Source: Hemibagrus wyckioides | Lineage: Eukaryota; Chordata; Actinopteri; Siluriformes; Bagridae | Direction: 5' to 3' | DNA length: 64,000 bases | NCBI RefSeq assembly: GCF_019097595.1 | Contig: NC_080712.1 | Location: 26,012,146-26,076,145 of the forward strand | Shown: piece by piece, positions 20,801-32,002 of the stretch | Layout of the letters: each line of letters begins with the position of its first letter | Position numbering within the stretch: position 1 is the first letter of the stretch | Position numbers and translations under genes: made by a program | Notes under the pieces: generated by a model | What the model was told of the DNA's origin: nothing | The model's database searches: none | What the model saw: the letters and a program-made list of their open reading frames with translations, nothing else

Positions 20801-23800
20801 TATCCTGGACAGTTTCGGCCATCACTTTGTCACAGATTTATTGCTTTGTTGGATAAGAAAGAGAAAATTCTCAGGAACTACACTCAGAACATTGACACTC
20901 TGGAGCAGGTTGCAGGAGTCCAAAGGGTCATGCAGTGTCATGGTATGTTGATTTCAATTTTGAATATGTAAAGGTCACATTAGAGTAGTCACCAATACAC
21001 TGATTATGATTTACAGGTTGAACCTGCAAGTCTTTTTGTTGATTGTCTAAGTTTTTATTATACAGTTAAAAAAAAGTAATATTTCATGCCCTATTTGATG
21101 CTATTGAACAGTGAATTGTTGTTTAGTTGACTGATAGAAGGTGTGTTTTAAAGAGGGTTCTGGGTTAAATAATAATAAGTCACCATTTTTTGATTCCTTT
21201 TTGCACTGAGCAAATCCACCAATAACACATGCTTCAGTGCCATGTGACCTAGTCCCAACTTTGCTTACATAAAAGCTAGCTAGCTGTGAAATCATAGCAG
21301 AGCCATTTACTTAATATACAAACTTGCTGTTGTCTTTGCCATTTGCCATCTATTCAGAGCACCATCACACCAATATACACTACCGCTCAAAAGTTTGGGA
21401 TCACTTGCATATTTCAGCTTGATTTCAGCTACGGAGGAAGACTCCATTAGCAAATCCATTTTGTGGGACATCCTCCAGGAAGCATGGGGTGAAATCTCAT
21501 CAGATTATCTTAAAAAATTGACAGCTAGAATGCCCAGGCTATAATTGCTGAAAAAGTTGTTTGTTTTTTTTTTTTTGTTTTTTTTGATGAAGGCAAAGTT
21601 TGAAGAAAACATTCATTTCCATCACAATAATTATTTCTAACTCTGACATATCAGCATGTTCTCTTCTTTTGCTATATTTTCTATTCAGAATAATTTTGTG
21701 TGTGTTTCCTTAGAAAACAATAAAATTTTTGAGTGATCCCAAACTTTTGAGTGGTACTGTATGTAAGAATTTTGTTGAAAGCTATCCTACAAGAAGCAAA
21801 CTATGACTTCCAGGTTTTGACCCAGGCATTTTTGAATAGTTCTCATTTGAAGTTTGACAAATCAACAGACATGACAGAAACTGCTTAGCTAATGATTTTT
21901 GTTCATAGCTTTTAGAGGTTTTTCTACCTTTACCCTTAACCAGGGTGGGGGTAGTTGAGTCGGGGAGTTGGGGTGATATATTTAGCAATTCAACTGTTAC
22001 TTGTGGGGGAAAAAAGTTCCACTTCAGAAGCTGGTTGCTGTCACTGAGAGATTGGGTCAACAACAACATGAGGTGCACAGTCAAGCTTTATTCCTTGTAT
22101 GTCAATGGTTAACATTTCCCAAATTATATTATATTACCATTGTCATTCACCAGCAAGTGCTAGATACTAAACAATTGGATTTTTCTTGCATCATGACTCA
22201 AAGCTGTCAAAGCTGTTATTGCAATCAGAACAGGTACTTCACTGTCACTTGTTTAAGTCTTTGCTTAATGAATTTGATAATCCTTAAAGTGACCTGATTC
22301 TGCATGCTGCCCTTTACCCTCAATTGCTCAGATAAAAAATGTAAGTCACTCTGCTAAATGATGGAAATGTAAATATAAGCCTCGAGTCATACTTTTAATA
22401 ATTTTAATAATTGTTCAAATTCCAGTTGAAGCAACACATGGTTTGAAGAAAAAAATACAATAACAAAAGGTGCACGTTCAAATATTAAACTGGGTTGAAG
22501 TATGTGGGGCTTTGTTTTGAACCATATGCTGGATAAGCAGTAAACATTATTGAGTAAACTATCCCTTTTAAAATAGTTAAGGGTCAGGTAGAGGAATTAC
22601 AACCTGGTCTGTCACAACAGTGTATATTTTATACAATATAAAGATTTCTGGATGACCGTATAAATCAGACTTCGCTTGTAGGAAGATGGCTAACTTGAAG
22701 GTAGTGTGCTAGACTTGAAATAGCATGCGGTTACTCATGATACAGTTGATGTTGTGCAAGATCATTTTGAATACAAAACTAGATGCCATATATTGTGTTC
22801 AAATATGATTTTGAATATGATGAATTTTCAATAAAATGCTTCTTGTATCAGAATTTTTTAAAATCAGAAATTACTAAATTCCAGCACTACCAGTGTTATA
22901 TCAAAGCTTTACCAGCCACACAACTAGTCCAAACTTTGCAGTAATGTTGAATTACTTTCAGACCTAAATACAAAGCGCCACCATTTCATACAGTTAATTA
23001 ATTGCTAATTTAATTGACTAATTTGTTTATGGCAATGTAATTTTTTTCCAGGTTCCTTTGCAACTGCATCCTGCCTTGTGTGTAAACACAAAGTTGATTG
23101 TGATGCCGTAAGGGAAGATATATTCAGACAGGTATAACTATCTTTATTATAAATAACAAAAAGCTACCTTTTTATTATAAAAAAGAAAAATTCCAATGCT
23201 AAGTTTATCATTTAATAATGAATAACGTGTATTTAAAAAGGCCTTCAACTGCACATAAAAAGTGATCTTCAAAAATGAGTTTCCTTCACCAATTATGATA
23301 GTGGGTTATTTTGTTTTTTCATTTAATGCTAGCTGACATTTAATATGGCCATAAATTGTGGAGTGTCAGTCCATATTCATTAGAGGCAGTGACTTCTCTT
23401 GGCCAGTTCTTTTGGAGGTGAAATGGTTTTTGGTCTAGCCAAATATACACTGAACTGAGAGCCACTAGTTGAAGTAAGTGCTTTCTCATTTGTTGCTCAG
23501 GTAACAAACCAGGTCCTCCATGTCTCTCTAAATACAATTTTAAGGGAAGGATTTTATAGCTTCATGTCACAATAGACTGAGCTACCATTTGCTAGCTAGC
23601 TGAAATACTAATTTACTGTTAAATGTAAATATACTGCTAACAGCAGTCAACATTTCCACTCAATGCAGTGTATTTTTAGGTGAAATTTGCTGTACTCAGT
23701 GGTTTCAATCTAGCGCTAACACCTACAGTAAATTAATCATCTAAATGGAGAACTTCAGTCTTTTATTCTCTGTCCATTCTGTCAGTGTAGTTTGTGTAGT

Positions 23801-26800
23801 GTAGCAGACATTTTGGCTTCACTTTTACACCCACTTATGACATCCATCCATATTTTAGTCATTGGTTTAGATATTGGTTTACATATTATACTAGTGATTG
23901 AAAGGTTGTGAATATGCTTGTGTTTTGTTTTTAATTACCTAGACTAATATTCTAGAGCTAGATATTTGAAGGAATGTTAATGAAATTAATGTTTTGAATT
24001 ATATAAATAATGCATTTTCTTGCACGATACCTTCCTGACCAGAAAGCAAAATCTAATCCAATTAATTTAACATTAGTCTAATGTCAGTCACTTATGGATA
24101 CCCCATGAGTGACAATTCCCAAAAACAGTTTACATCGAAGTGTGCACATATCCTTGCTACAGTGGATGCTCTTATTGGGATACATTATATTTGTACAAAA
24201 AACTGCTTTTGTATTCAGAAAACCTGTACTAAGTTCACCCAAGTAGTCTTATAAGTAGTATGCTCATACTGACCATTTTTTAAACACACTGCTATAGGCA
24301 AGATTAATCAATAAACCATAAAAGTGAGACCATTATAGTTAATTTGAGGTGAAGTTACAAGTTGTAATTCTTTGCCTACAACCGGTAAAAGCCACTGAAA
24401 CACTCCCTTAGCATGCAATTTTAGCTGATCACCTTGGGGTATTAACCACTATCTCTTTCCCTGTTTACCAAGTGATGTCAAATCAACATGGCCACGCAAA
24501 TTGTGAAAAGTATAATGTTCTCCTTCTGGTAACTTATTTGGTTACAATAGAATTGCTTTTAGATCAGTAAATATACAAAGACAGTACTTGGTTAAATCAA
24601 TAATATTGATTCTACTAGTTATTGTTTTAAAATGGTACTCAATATTAGAGTGATTAGTAGAGTAGACTAATGTTATTAGAGTTTACTGGGAACCTTGGTT
24701 TTAACACAACTCACTATTGTCTACTGGCTAGCTTGTAGAAAAGACACGTTTTTGTTGAAGTGTCAAAATAATCTTTTTGCTACTTCACATGCTGAAATTG
24801 CAGAGGTGGGCATGCAGAAAGACTCAGAAGGCAGGTGGAATCTTAGCTGAGCTCCGGGCTCGTGTTTATTCCATCCATGCTCTTCAGTGTTTTTTTGAAA
24901 ACAGACACGCATCCACGCCTGAAAATTCAAGTTCATGCTCCATTGTGTGCGTGCATGTGTGTGTTTCAAGCTCCCCCAACTGTACCCCTCTCTCTCTCTC
25001 GAGCCACACTTACAAGAGTTACTGAAAACACAAATACACACAAGTAAACTGTCTATGATAAGACACAGGTGAGAATAGTTATGTGTTACCTGCTATCTCA
25101 TGAACTGCTGATTCACTATACACCCATACGCAATCTAACTTGTACTGACTTATGGGAGCATGGCTTGGCTTTACTGTCATTTTATTTGCATGTCTTTTCA
25201 GCTCTTTGTCAGTCTATGTTAGCATCATTATTCTAATCCGTGTTCTGATAGCTCAATAATTCGCAAGACTGCATACCGTTTTGCTGCTGAGAGAATGGTC
25301 AAGAGTGTCCATGCTGTTGTATTATTCTTTTTAATGAGCCCTTGTGAGCTTTTAAGCTGAGAGTCACATGTAGTATTGGATAGTTGGCATCATCATCTGG
25401 CTGCACTGGGAAAACTCCACCATTTTTCTTTCTCAGTAGACTCAGGTAAGGGAGTAGTTAAGAGCCATTGCAGAGCAAACACAGACAAGCCAGCCCATTG
25501 TTTCCTACAGTTTTTAAATGGTTTACTCGGCCACATAATATGCATCTGCTTTATCCAGATCTGTGTAAAGCTGCTTTGTGACTGGCTATTGATAAAAGTG
25601 CTATACTAATAATTTGAAATTTACCATAAGTTAAGTGTTGAATAAAGATATAATTATAAATATATTTTAAGAATTTTATATTTATAAGAATTTTTGTGAC
25701 ATTTGTCTACAATTTGACAGCAGTTATTAAGTGAACATTAAAAGTGTAATATTAAAGCCTTAAAAAACTGTTAAAGTTCACACACTGTCACTGTTTCTGA
25801 TCACTGAAAATCAGATCTTGCAAATGTTTCATTGTAGAGGCCAAGTAATTTTAGGGAGGTAGACTATAAATGAGAGCAGTGGCTATTTTAAAATATTTTA
25901 TTGAAAGTCTACAAAGGCAACTGATTTTTATTCTATTTAGTTATTAGTAATTTAGTTAATATGTAGTTACTCTTTTTTTTTTTTTAGGTATGAGTTCATT
26001 GGTTATACTAATTTACATTATTTTCCTGAATGTACTCTCTAAGTAGTATGCCTCAACGTTAAACATTAATTAAATTTAACATCAACCAAAGTTCACCAAC
26101 AAAAGTTTAAAAATAAAGATATTTATTGTGCAGGTCTGGCTTTTCAATGTTGACTAAAACTAATTCTGTGGGGCGGATTATGGTACTTTCACTATGAATA
26201 AATATATTGTGCAAATTGTCTGCATTAGACTGTTATGCATTATAAACATGCATTATTATTTTTATCGAATAAATTTTATTATTCTTAAAGAAGGTGCATA
26301 TTGTACACAATACCATTTTTTTTATACCACAGGGTTAAAGTGACTGTTAAAATGGTGACCTGTTTAAAAGCATCTTAGAGTCTTAAATTATCAAAATGCC
26401 CCTGAAATCAAAATGGGTGTTTTAGAATTTTTTCTTCCTGCTGAAAAGCTAATTTGTTTTTCACTATACACAGAAGTCATTTGGGTTTGAGAAAAATGAT
26501 GAGAGACTATAGTTCAGGATTACCCACAATTTGCTTGTTTTTTACATCTAGATGTGATAAACAACTTGGAACATGTCTTAGAATGTTTGTTTGAACCTGC
26601 CCATGTTTCTAGTGATTAAAAATATTGGAACATGTGACTGACGGGTGTCTCTTGTTGCCCAGGTGTGCCCTGGAAGATTGATTGTTTAAACAATGAATAG
26701 CTGTGAATGTCTTCTCTGGGTTTGAGCCCTGGGCTTCACCTGTGAGATTTCTGTTACGGATAAACCAACATGACCATAGTGCAGTCTATTTAAGAAAAGA

Positions 26801-29800
26801 AAGCCTTTTTGAAGCTGAGAAAAGAGGGAAAATTGGGAGCCATTGCCCAAGCATCAGGCATAGCCAATGCAACAATATGGAATGTCCTGATAAAGAAACC
26901 ACTGCTGTACTAACCTCCAGACCTCAACTACCAAGATCTAGCAAGAGAAATGTCGGCAGTCAATGACTTTGTGACAGATGTGAAGAAGAACCCCATATGA
27001 CAGTCCGTGACCTCACTAACAGCCTCCACTCTGCAAGAGTGAAGCTATCGCAATGAACCACTCATTAGCAGTACAAATTGGAAGGCCAGTTTGGATTAAA
27101 CCTCTACCAAAGTGATGGAAAGGCCAAAGTGTGGTGAAAGCAAGGATCTGCTTATGAACCAAAACTTGCATGTTCATCTGTCAAGCAATGTGGAGGTATG
27201 GTCATGGCTAGGGCTCGTATGGCTGTTTCTGAAATGAGTTCACCGGGCTTCATGATGGTAACAGCAGAATTATCTGCTAATTTACCCGAAAGTGCATACA
27301 GTCTAATTGGGAGAAATTTTATCATGCAAAAAAGACATTGACAAAACACACTGCCAACACAACAAACGACTTCACAGGGGCAAAAAAGGTGGGAGGTTTA
27401 AGACTGGCAATCACTATCACCAGATCTTAAACCAACTGAGCATGCATTTCATTTCCTAAAGGGGAGACACCTGAAAGAAGCTATGATGCAAGCTTGGAAA
27501 TGTGGGTGGTTTGACGTGGTCTAAGTTGTTTATCATGTCTAGGTTTAAATATGAGGGAATAAAAGCAGAAATTCTGATACACTCTCATTCATCTTTTGAT
27601 CTCTCTCTCTATATACACTGAACAAAATTATAACACTTTTGTTTTTGCCCCCATTTTTCATGAGCTGAACTCAAAGATGTAAGACTTTTTCTATGTACAC
27701 AAAAGGCCTATTTCTCTCAAGTCTGTCTAAATCTGTGTTAGTGAGCACTTCTCCTTTGCCGAGATAATTCATCCACCTCACAGGTGTGGCATATCAGGAT
27801 GCTGATTAGACAGCATGATTATTGCACAGGTGTGCCTTAGGCTGGCCACAATAAAAGGCCACTCTAAAATGTGCAGTTTTATCACACAGCACAATGCCAC
27901 AGATGTCGCAAGTTTTAAGGGGGTGTGCAATTGGCATGATAACTGCAGGAATGTCCACCAATATTTGAGAGAAATAGGCCTTTTGTGTACATAGAAAAAG
28001 TCTTAGATCTTTGAGTTCAGCTCATGAAAAATGGGGGCAAAAACAAGTGTTGCGTTTATAATTTTGTTCAGTGTATATGATAATTCTTTAGCTGAAGGGC
28101 TACCTTTCAGTGGATTCAAATGCCGGCTGGTGATGAACCTACAGCTGCCTGTCACCTTTAATGCCACAGAACAATATGGCTTACCTCCAGTCACACAACA
28201 TTTTAGAATCTAGGATCTTGTTCTACAGTGAAGAATGTTGTTTGGTAAAAAAAAATAAAACACCAGGCTAGGTTTGCTGTGAAGTTTTCCTTTTGATTCA
28301 GTAAGGATGTGACCCATTTTAAATGGCTGATATGTCGGGTGATGTGTAGATCACACCATTTCAAGAAGACTTTAATAGTAACATGATGGAGAACATGAAA
28401 ACAAGTTACTTGAGTAAAAACAGCCACTTTCTGCCATTAGCTTTGTTAATGTCATAAATTCATCCAGTTTTATATTATGATTAGTCAATTATTTCAGCTG
28501 TGAAAATTACACATCACTGTTACTTTTCTTGGTGTATATACTGTGACAGGAAAAAAAGCAGCTATTGTTGCTCTAATCATTTTTAAAATTTCTTTTTGCA
28601 GGTTGTTCCTCATTGTCCAAGGTGCCCTAATATCCCTTTTGCTATTATGAAACCAGACATTGTCTTCTTTGGAGAGAACCTTCCTGAAGCTTTTCATAGG
28701 GCCATGAAGCAGGACAAGGATGAGGTGGATCTCCTCATTGTTATCGGATCCTCTTTGAAAGTGCGGCCAGTGGCTCTTATTCCAAGTATGTTATTGTAAA
28801 TGAATAGTTTGAACACTCACTGTCCACTTTATTAGGAACACCTGTACATACATTCTGCTATATAATCAAGCAATCATGTGGCAGCAGTGCAAACATTTAT
28901 GCAGTTACAGGTATAGAGCTTGAGCTAATGTTTACATCCAAATGAAGAAAAAGTGTGGTCTCTGTGGCTTTGATCATGGCATGGATGTTAGTACCATAAG
29001 GGCAAGCTTGATCTGGTAGTTTCAAACAGTCTCTAGAATATATATAGAATTGATGCAAAGAACTTGAATGAGTAGCAGTTCTGTAGGTAAGAGAGGTCAG
29101 AGAAAGAAGCGGAAATCACTTTACAACTGTACTGAGCAGAAAAGCATCTCCGCATGCACAAAGCAGTTGAACTTTGATGTGGATGTGCTACAGCAGCAAA
29201 TGACAGGAATCTGATTCCAGTTTGCTAAATTGGATGGTTGAAAATGTTATACCCCATCCACTTTATATTATTTTTGGATCTGCAGGAACATGACAAGTAC
29301 TAATCTCTTGTATTCTTCACATGTCTTGGGCTATATAAGGTATCGTGGCTAGCAGTGTTAATTTTTACAGCAAATTTTTATTTAGTTTTAGTCATAGTCT
29401 TTTGACTAAGATGTAATTTTAGTTTTAGTCATCATTTAGTAATATACATTTCTTTAGTTTTAGTTGGCGATTTTAGATTTAGTCAACTACAATATAAAAA
29501 GTGTAAAGGGCTATGCATTTTTTTTTTTTAAGATTCCCTTAAATTTCTAAAGTTATTATTTTCACCTGGCCTTATTATAGAGCGTCTTATTTTCCTTCAC
29601 ATCAAATGTGAAATGTGTCTATATGTGCTATATTTCTTCTAGGCGTGGACATTTTGTTGTGCAGAAACAATGTCCATGAGGGCTGGTCGTACTGGCACTT
29701 ATTTTAAACTTGTTTTTATTAGTTGACGAGTCAGTAGTTGAGAAGTCGTTATAGTTTTCATCCTTGTGCATTAGTTTTTATTTAGTTATCATCTTGTTTT

Positions 29801-32002
29801 CGTCTAAACAACAGAAGTTTGATGACAAAAATTATTCATCAATTAAATTAACACCAGTGGCTTGTTGGAAGCCCCTTTTTTTTAAACCAAGCCCAGCTAA
29901 ATCGTGGATTTGGACTTGTTTGTCTAGTACATCCCACAAATGCTTGATAGGACTGAGATCTTGGAAATTTGGGGGCCAGTCAATACCATGAACTCATTCA
30001 TATTCCTCAAATCATTACTGAACAATTTTGCATCCTGCTGAAAGAAGCCACTGCCAGTAGAAAGTACCATGGCCATGAAGGGGTGTAATTTACCCAAATG
30101 TAACAAAAAACGTCATTGTAGCTGCTCTTACCAGTGGACAGGGGTCAGTATGGGCCCCCTGACCTGTCTGCAGCTGTGAAGCCCAATCGTTATGCACTGT
30201 GTTCTGACACCATTCTATTATAGCCAGCATTAACTTTGTCAGCAGTTTGTGCTATAGTAGCTCTTCTCTGTGATGAGATTAAATCTACTAGCCTCCTCTC
30301 CTCACCATTCATCAATGAGCCTTGGGTACAAGATCTGTCATCTTGGAGATGCTCTGACCCAGTCATCCATCACAGTCACTCAGTTAAAATCACTCAAATC
30401 CTAATGCCTCCATTTTTTTCTATGTTTGGCATTTGATTACTTCCAAAACTGTGTGTGTGTGGTTTCAGTCAACTGAAACTGGACAGTTGAAGACTAGTGC
30501 AAAAAGAACAGGTGCAATATTCCCTCTCGCTCTTTCTCTCTCTGTCTCTGTTTGCAAAATTCTGTGTAGACTGTAGAGATTGTTGTGTGAAATTCCCAGA
30601 TCAGCATTTACTGTAATACTCAAACAATTATACTGCTACCACATGATTGGCTGATTAGATAACCGCATATTATGAGACTATCTAAATAAATTTCCATAAT
30701 GTATTTCAAATTTCCACAATGTATTTATAGCCTTATTTATAATATAGTATAAATTCAGGGAATTGCGGTTTAAGTCTTGTTTTTTTTGTGTGTTAAGGCT
30801 CTGTTCCCCCTGAAGTGCCTCAAGTTTTGATCAACCGTGAGCCCCTGCTTCACATGAATTTTGACGTAGAATTGCTGGGAGACTGTGATGTCATCGTTAA
30901 TGAATTATGTCATCGACTGGGTGGTGACTTTGAGCAACTTTGCTACAACTCTTCTCAACTAAGTGAGATCACAGACATACCTCCTCCTCTACCATCTGCT
31001 CAATCTGAACAGGAATGTGACCGGAAAGTTCAAACCTCTGAAGTTCAAAATAAAGGACACTTTTTCACAGAAAACGACGAGACAGTTGCACAAACATCAG
31101 AGACCGTAACAGCTATAGACTCTTGTTCAAATCCACAGTTTCTGAAAGATGAGGGTTTGAACACCTCTCATACAGCCGAGGACACAAGACCCTCGTCTGA
31201 ACTAGAAAATGGGTCACGTTTACCGAAACATTCAACCCAAGAAAATGAAGGGTGTCTTAATGCACAGCCAAGCCCGTGCCTAGAAACCTCAGATGTTCAT
31301 CAAAATGCACCATTGGATGCTGTTGAACAAAGTCCAAGTACACCACAAGAAAGAGAAGGGATAAGGGAGTTGCTGGATATTAAAACTGAAGAGAAGCACA
31401 AAAATCAAAGAGATGATGTTCGCAAACAATGCTGGTTGAAACAAGCCTATCGGAGTCCAATCAGTAATCGCCTTGGAAGTAAGGTTCAGTTTTTTACAAT
31501 ACATTACACATTTTAAGATGAATATTATCATGATTTAATGTTAAGTTGAAAAAGTGGTAAATTGGTGCATAGAAGCTACTGCATTACATTTACATTTCTG
31601 GCATTTGGTAGATGCTCTTCTTGAGTAGTCAGTTGATTGGTTTTATGTCATGACATTTATTGTGGGTTCTCTGATGCTTAGCAATTACTTTGGGTTTTTT
31701 TCCTCCTATTTTCAGGTTCACAATACTTATTTCAGGCTCCAAATCGTTACATTTTCCATGGGGCTGAAGTGTACTCCTGCTCAGAAGATGAGACCTCTAG
31801 TTCCTCTGACAATGAAGGTTCCTGCTGCAGTGGCAGTGGGTTGGAGGAAGAAGAAAGTGATATAGAGGAGGACTGCATACCTGGAAATCATCCAAGACCT
31901 GGGGAGGGTAGTGTTGGAGAGACAGTGGATGAAAATAAATGCATGTCAAATATTCACACAGACAGTATAATGGAGAATCTCAACATGACGACAGACCTTT
32001 AA
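17579..32002 (+). CDS. sirt1: sirt1, NAD-dependent protein deacetylase, complete nine-exon gene
   Basis: SIRT1 is a nuclear class III deacetylase that uses NAD+ to remove acetyl groups from histones, p53, FOXO, PGC-1alpha and other targets. Joining 17579-17894, 18329-18448, 18613-18851, 20564-20716, 20795-20942, 23052-23131, 28602-28785, 30798-31478 and 31716-32002 gives 735 codons plus TAA (human 747 aa). All eight introns are GT-AG and all phases agree. Visible parts are an N-terminal basic cluster PKKPRC (from residue 23); the activator-binding helical region (about 157-192); a PPKRKKRKD nuclear signal (193-201); the NAD fold starting with TGAG at 222-225; [13 protein letters not shown]; the catalytic His325 in QCHG; and zinc cysteines 333, 336, 357 and 360. 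IGSSLKVRP and a variable acidic tail follow, and the C-terminal regulatory segment is [19 protein letters not shown]. The start ATG has A at -3 and G at +4. Confidence 0.96.
18329..18448 (+). CDS. sirt1: sirt1 exon 2
   Basis: The acceptor is tttttttccattccag. It encodes [18 protein letters not shown], an acidic run, then [16 protein letters not shown], the conserved motif leading into the activator-binding domain (human [15 protein letters not shown]). The donor is gtatgt, phase 1. Confidence 0.93.
18613..18851 (+). CDS. sirt1: sirt1 exon 3
   Basis: Encodes the three-helix activator-binding domain ([23 protein letters not shown]), Glu192 equivalent to human Glu230, the PPKRKKRKD nuclear signal and the first strand of the Rossmann fold ending in TGAG. 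Compared with human, one residue is missing just before Ser-Glu-Pro-Pro (NIS against NILS). The donor is gtatgt, phase 0. Confidence 0.95.
19295..20335. mobile_element. two converging Tc1 5' halves (foldback), interrupted by a SINE
   Basis: In sirt1 intron 3 a Tc1 terminus, ctcactgtccac at 19294-19305, starts a plus-strand copy whose body resumes at about 19475-19800 (gagaggtcagag, gaccagaaaagcatgg). From 19830 to 20335 the same family follows in the opposite direction: aactgtccagttttagtgag, tcctctgatttctgtcatca, catccagctccaaaaccatg and ctgatggggaactgaagctc are antisense to its 5' half. The two pieces face each other tail to tail. Neither encodes a complete transposase. Confidence 0.7.
19325..19465 (+). 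repeat. tRNA-derived SINE inserted in the Tc1 remnant
   Basis: Head gccagtggtggctcaacaat and B-box-like ggggttcagtcccag, then aagctgccactgttgggcc and gagcaaggaacttaaccctc, ending in aagaattttactatgtgac. It interrupts the Tc1 sequence that starts at 19294, so it inserted later. Confidence 0.75.
20564..20716 (+). CDS. sirt1: sirt1 exon 4
   Basis: 51 codons, phase 0 at both ends. It begins [20 protein letters not shown] and ends FFKFAK. This is the NAD-binding cofactor loop and the adjoining helices, nearly identical to human. The acceptor is tttctgttttcag and the donor gtctgt. Confidence 0.96.
20795..20942 (+). CDS. sirt1: sirt1 exon 5
   Basis: Encodes [19 protein letters not shown], then the [12 protein letters not shown] motif and QCH with the catalytic histidine (residue 325, human His363). 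It is separated from exon 4 by an intron of only 78 bp. The donor is gtatgt, phase 1. Confidence 0.96.
20943..21375. other. sirt1 intron 5, proximal part
   Basis: Nothing recognised apart from the splice donor. The open frame at 21101-21295 on the minus strand has no family features. Confidence 0.5.
21376..21761. mobile_element. Tc1/mariner-type MITE with 30-bp inverted repeats
   Basis: Begins tacactaccgctcaaaagt and ends with the complement, 28 of 30 positions pairing between 21376-21405 and 21732-21761. It is 386 bp long, flanked by TA, with no coding capacity and a poly(T) stretch in the middle. The ends belong to a very widespread teleost family. It lies in sirt1 intron 5. Confidence 0.85.
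21762..22294. other. sirt1 intron 5, unassigned
   Basis: No coding or repeat feature can be named with confidence. Two overlapping opposite-strand frames at 21782-22084 and 22001-22297 lack family features. Confidence 0.35.
22295..22380 (+). repeat. SINE 3' tail
   Basis: The words cctttaccctcaattgctca and gtaagtcactctgctaaatg followed by gaaatgtaaat are the 3' end of a common teleost SINE. Its 5' part is not recognisable. Confidence 0.5.
22381..23051. other. sirt1 intron 5, distal part
   Basis: AT-rich with no recognisable element until the polypyrimidine tract and acceptor (tttttttccag) of exon 6. Confidence 0.45.
23052..23131 (+). CDS. sirt1: sirt1 exon 6
   Basis: Encodes [20 protein letters not shown] then REDIFRQ, holding the first two zinc ligands, Cys333 and Cys336. 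It is 80 bp long with donor gtataa, phase 0. The zinc site is completed by exon 7. Confidence 0.95.
23132..25544. other. sirt1 intron 6, proximal 2.4 kb
   Basis: Long AT-rich intron sequence in which I recognise no gene or transposon. A short TC run lies at 24986-25000. The open frames at 23340-23537 and 24763-25047 overlap one another on opposite strands and carry no family motifs. Confidence 0.4.
25545..25620 (+). repeat. L2-like LINE 3' tail fragment
   Basis: Reads tgtgtaaagctgctttgtga, then gataaaagtgctatac and a degenerate AAT tail, the same 3' end as the LINE at 15665-17085. Only the extreme 3' end is present. Confidence 0.65.
25621..26594. other. sirt1 intron 6, AT-rich middle
   Basis: Very AT-rich with several T and A runs. 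No named feature. Confidence 0.4.
26595..27595 (+). mobile_element. Tc1-like transposon, degenerate but near full span
   Basis: The plus strand follows a teleost Tc1 family from its 5' region (tgttgcccaggtgtgccctg, ttgtttaaacaatgaatagc) into the transposase gene. That part shows [14 protein letters not shown] patches, then caatgcaacaatatggaatg and atgacagtccgtgacctcac. It continues with attaaacctctaccaaagtg, attgggagaaattttatcat and caactgagcatgcatttcat near the end. It is riddled with indels and stops. The element lies in sirt1 intron 6, same family as 14075-14645. Confidence 0.85.
27614..28075. mobile_element. deletion derivative of a Tc1-like element with long inverted repeats
   Basis: Ends tacactgaacaaaatta and taattttgttcagtgta are perfect complements, and pairing continues with small gaps for about 110 bp (27614-27721 against 27965-28075). 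The internal sequence keeps one subterminal block (cacctcacaggtgtggcata, then gcacaggtgtgccttaggct) and a cacaatgccacagatgtcgc patch from the start of the transposase gene. Everything catalytic has been lost. It abuts the degenerate Tc1 element upstream. Confidence 0.85.
28602..28785 (+). CDS. sirt1: sirt1 exon 7
   Basis: Encodes [10 protein letters not shown] with zinc ligands Cys357 and Cys360, then [39 protein letters not shown] and IP. The zinc loop is one residue shorter than human between the last Cys and Ala-Ile-Met-Lys-Pro. The donor is gtatgt, phase 1; the frame reads on for five codons if the intron is retained. Confidence 0.96.
28813..29240 (+). mobile_element. Tc1-like remnant, 5' half
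   Basis: Begins ctcactgtccactttattag and continues caatcatgtggcagcagtgc, ggcatggatgttagtaccat, agagaggtcagagaaagaag and gagcagaaaagcatct. These are the ordered words of the same family as the foldback in intron 3. It stops near the codons of the transposase linker and has no open frame. Located in sirt1 intron 7. Confidence 0.75.
29355..29854. mobile_element. AT-rich MITE-like repeat
   Basis: Opens gtgttaattt and closes aaattaacac, a 10-bp inverted repeat. The interior repeats ttagttttagtcat-type words (29388-29470) and ends with their relatives around 29765-29815. The sequence is familiar as an interspersed teleost repeat, but its superfamily is uncertain. No target duplication is obvious. 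Confidence 0.5.
29900..30437 (-). mobile_element. Tc1-like element, internally deleted
   Basis: Antisense transposase words in order: ggatttggacttgtttgtct, cacaaatgcttgataggact, gaaagaagccactgccagta, gtggacaggggtcagtatgg, ttggagatgctctgacccag and actcaaatcctaatgcctcc. A central part (the aspartate-bearing catalytic core kept at 52826-53265) has been lost. It lies in sirt1 intron 7, opposite to the gene. Confidence 0.75.
30438..30797. other. sirt1 intron 7, distal
   Basis: Contains a short Tc1 scrap (aaactggacagttgaagact at 30476-30495) and a TC-rich run at about 30525-30550, then AT-rich sequence up to the exon 8 acceptor (ttttttgtgtgttaag). Confidence 0.45.
30798..31478 (+). CDS. sirt1: sirt1 exon 8
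   Basis: The longest exon, 681 bp. It begins [20 protein letters not shown] and [20 protein letters not shown], closing the catalytic fold. It then encodes about 190 low-complexity residues rich in Ser, Glu, Thr and Asn, poorly conserved with mammals, ending in RSPISNRLG. The donor is gtaagg, phase 1; a short retained-intron extension would add about 12 codons. Confidence 0.94.
31583..31627 (-). repeat. SINE 3' tail, reverse orientation
   Basis: acatttacatttctggcatt followed by ggtagatgctctt is the complement of a common teleost SINE end. It sits in sirt1 intron 8. Confidence 0.45.
31716..32002 (+). CDS. sirt1: sirt1 exon 9, C-terminus and stop
   Basis: Starts [20 protein letters not shown], the C-terminal regulatory segment that packs against the catalytic core in mammalian SIRT1. 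A Ser-rich then Glu-rich acidic tail follows, to TAA at 32000-32002. The acceptor is cctcctattttcag. One Cys (YSCSEDE) stands where human has Asp. Confidence 0.95.
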
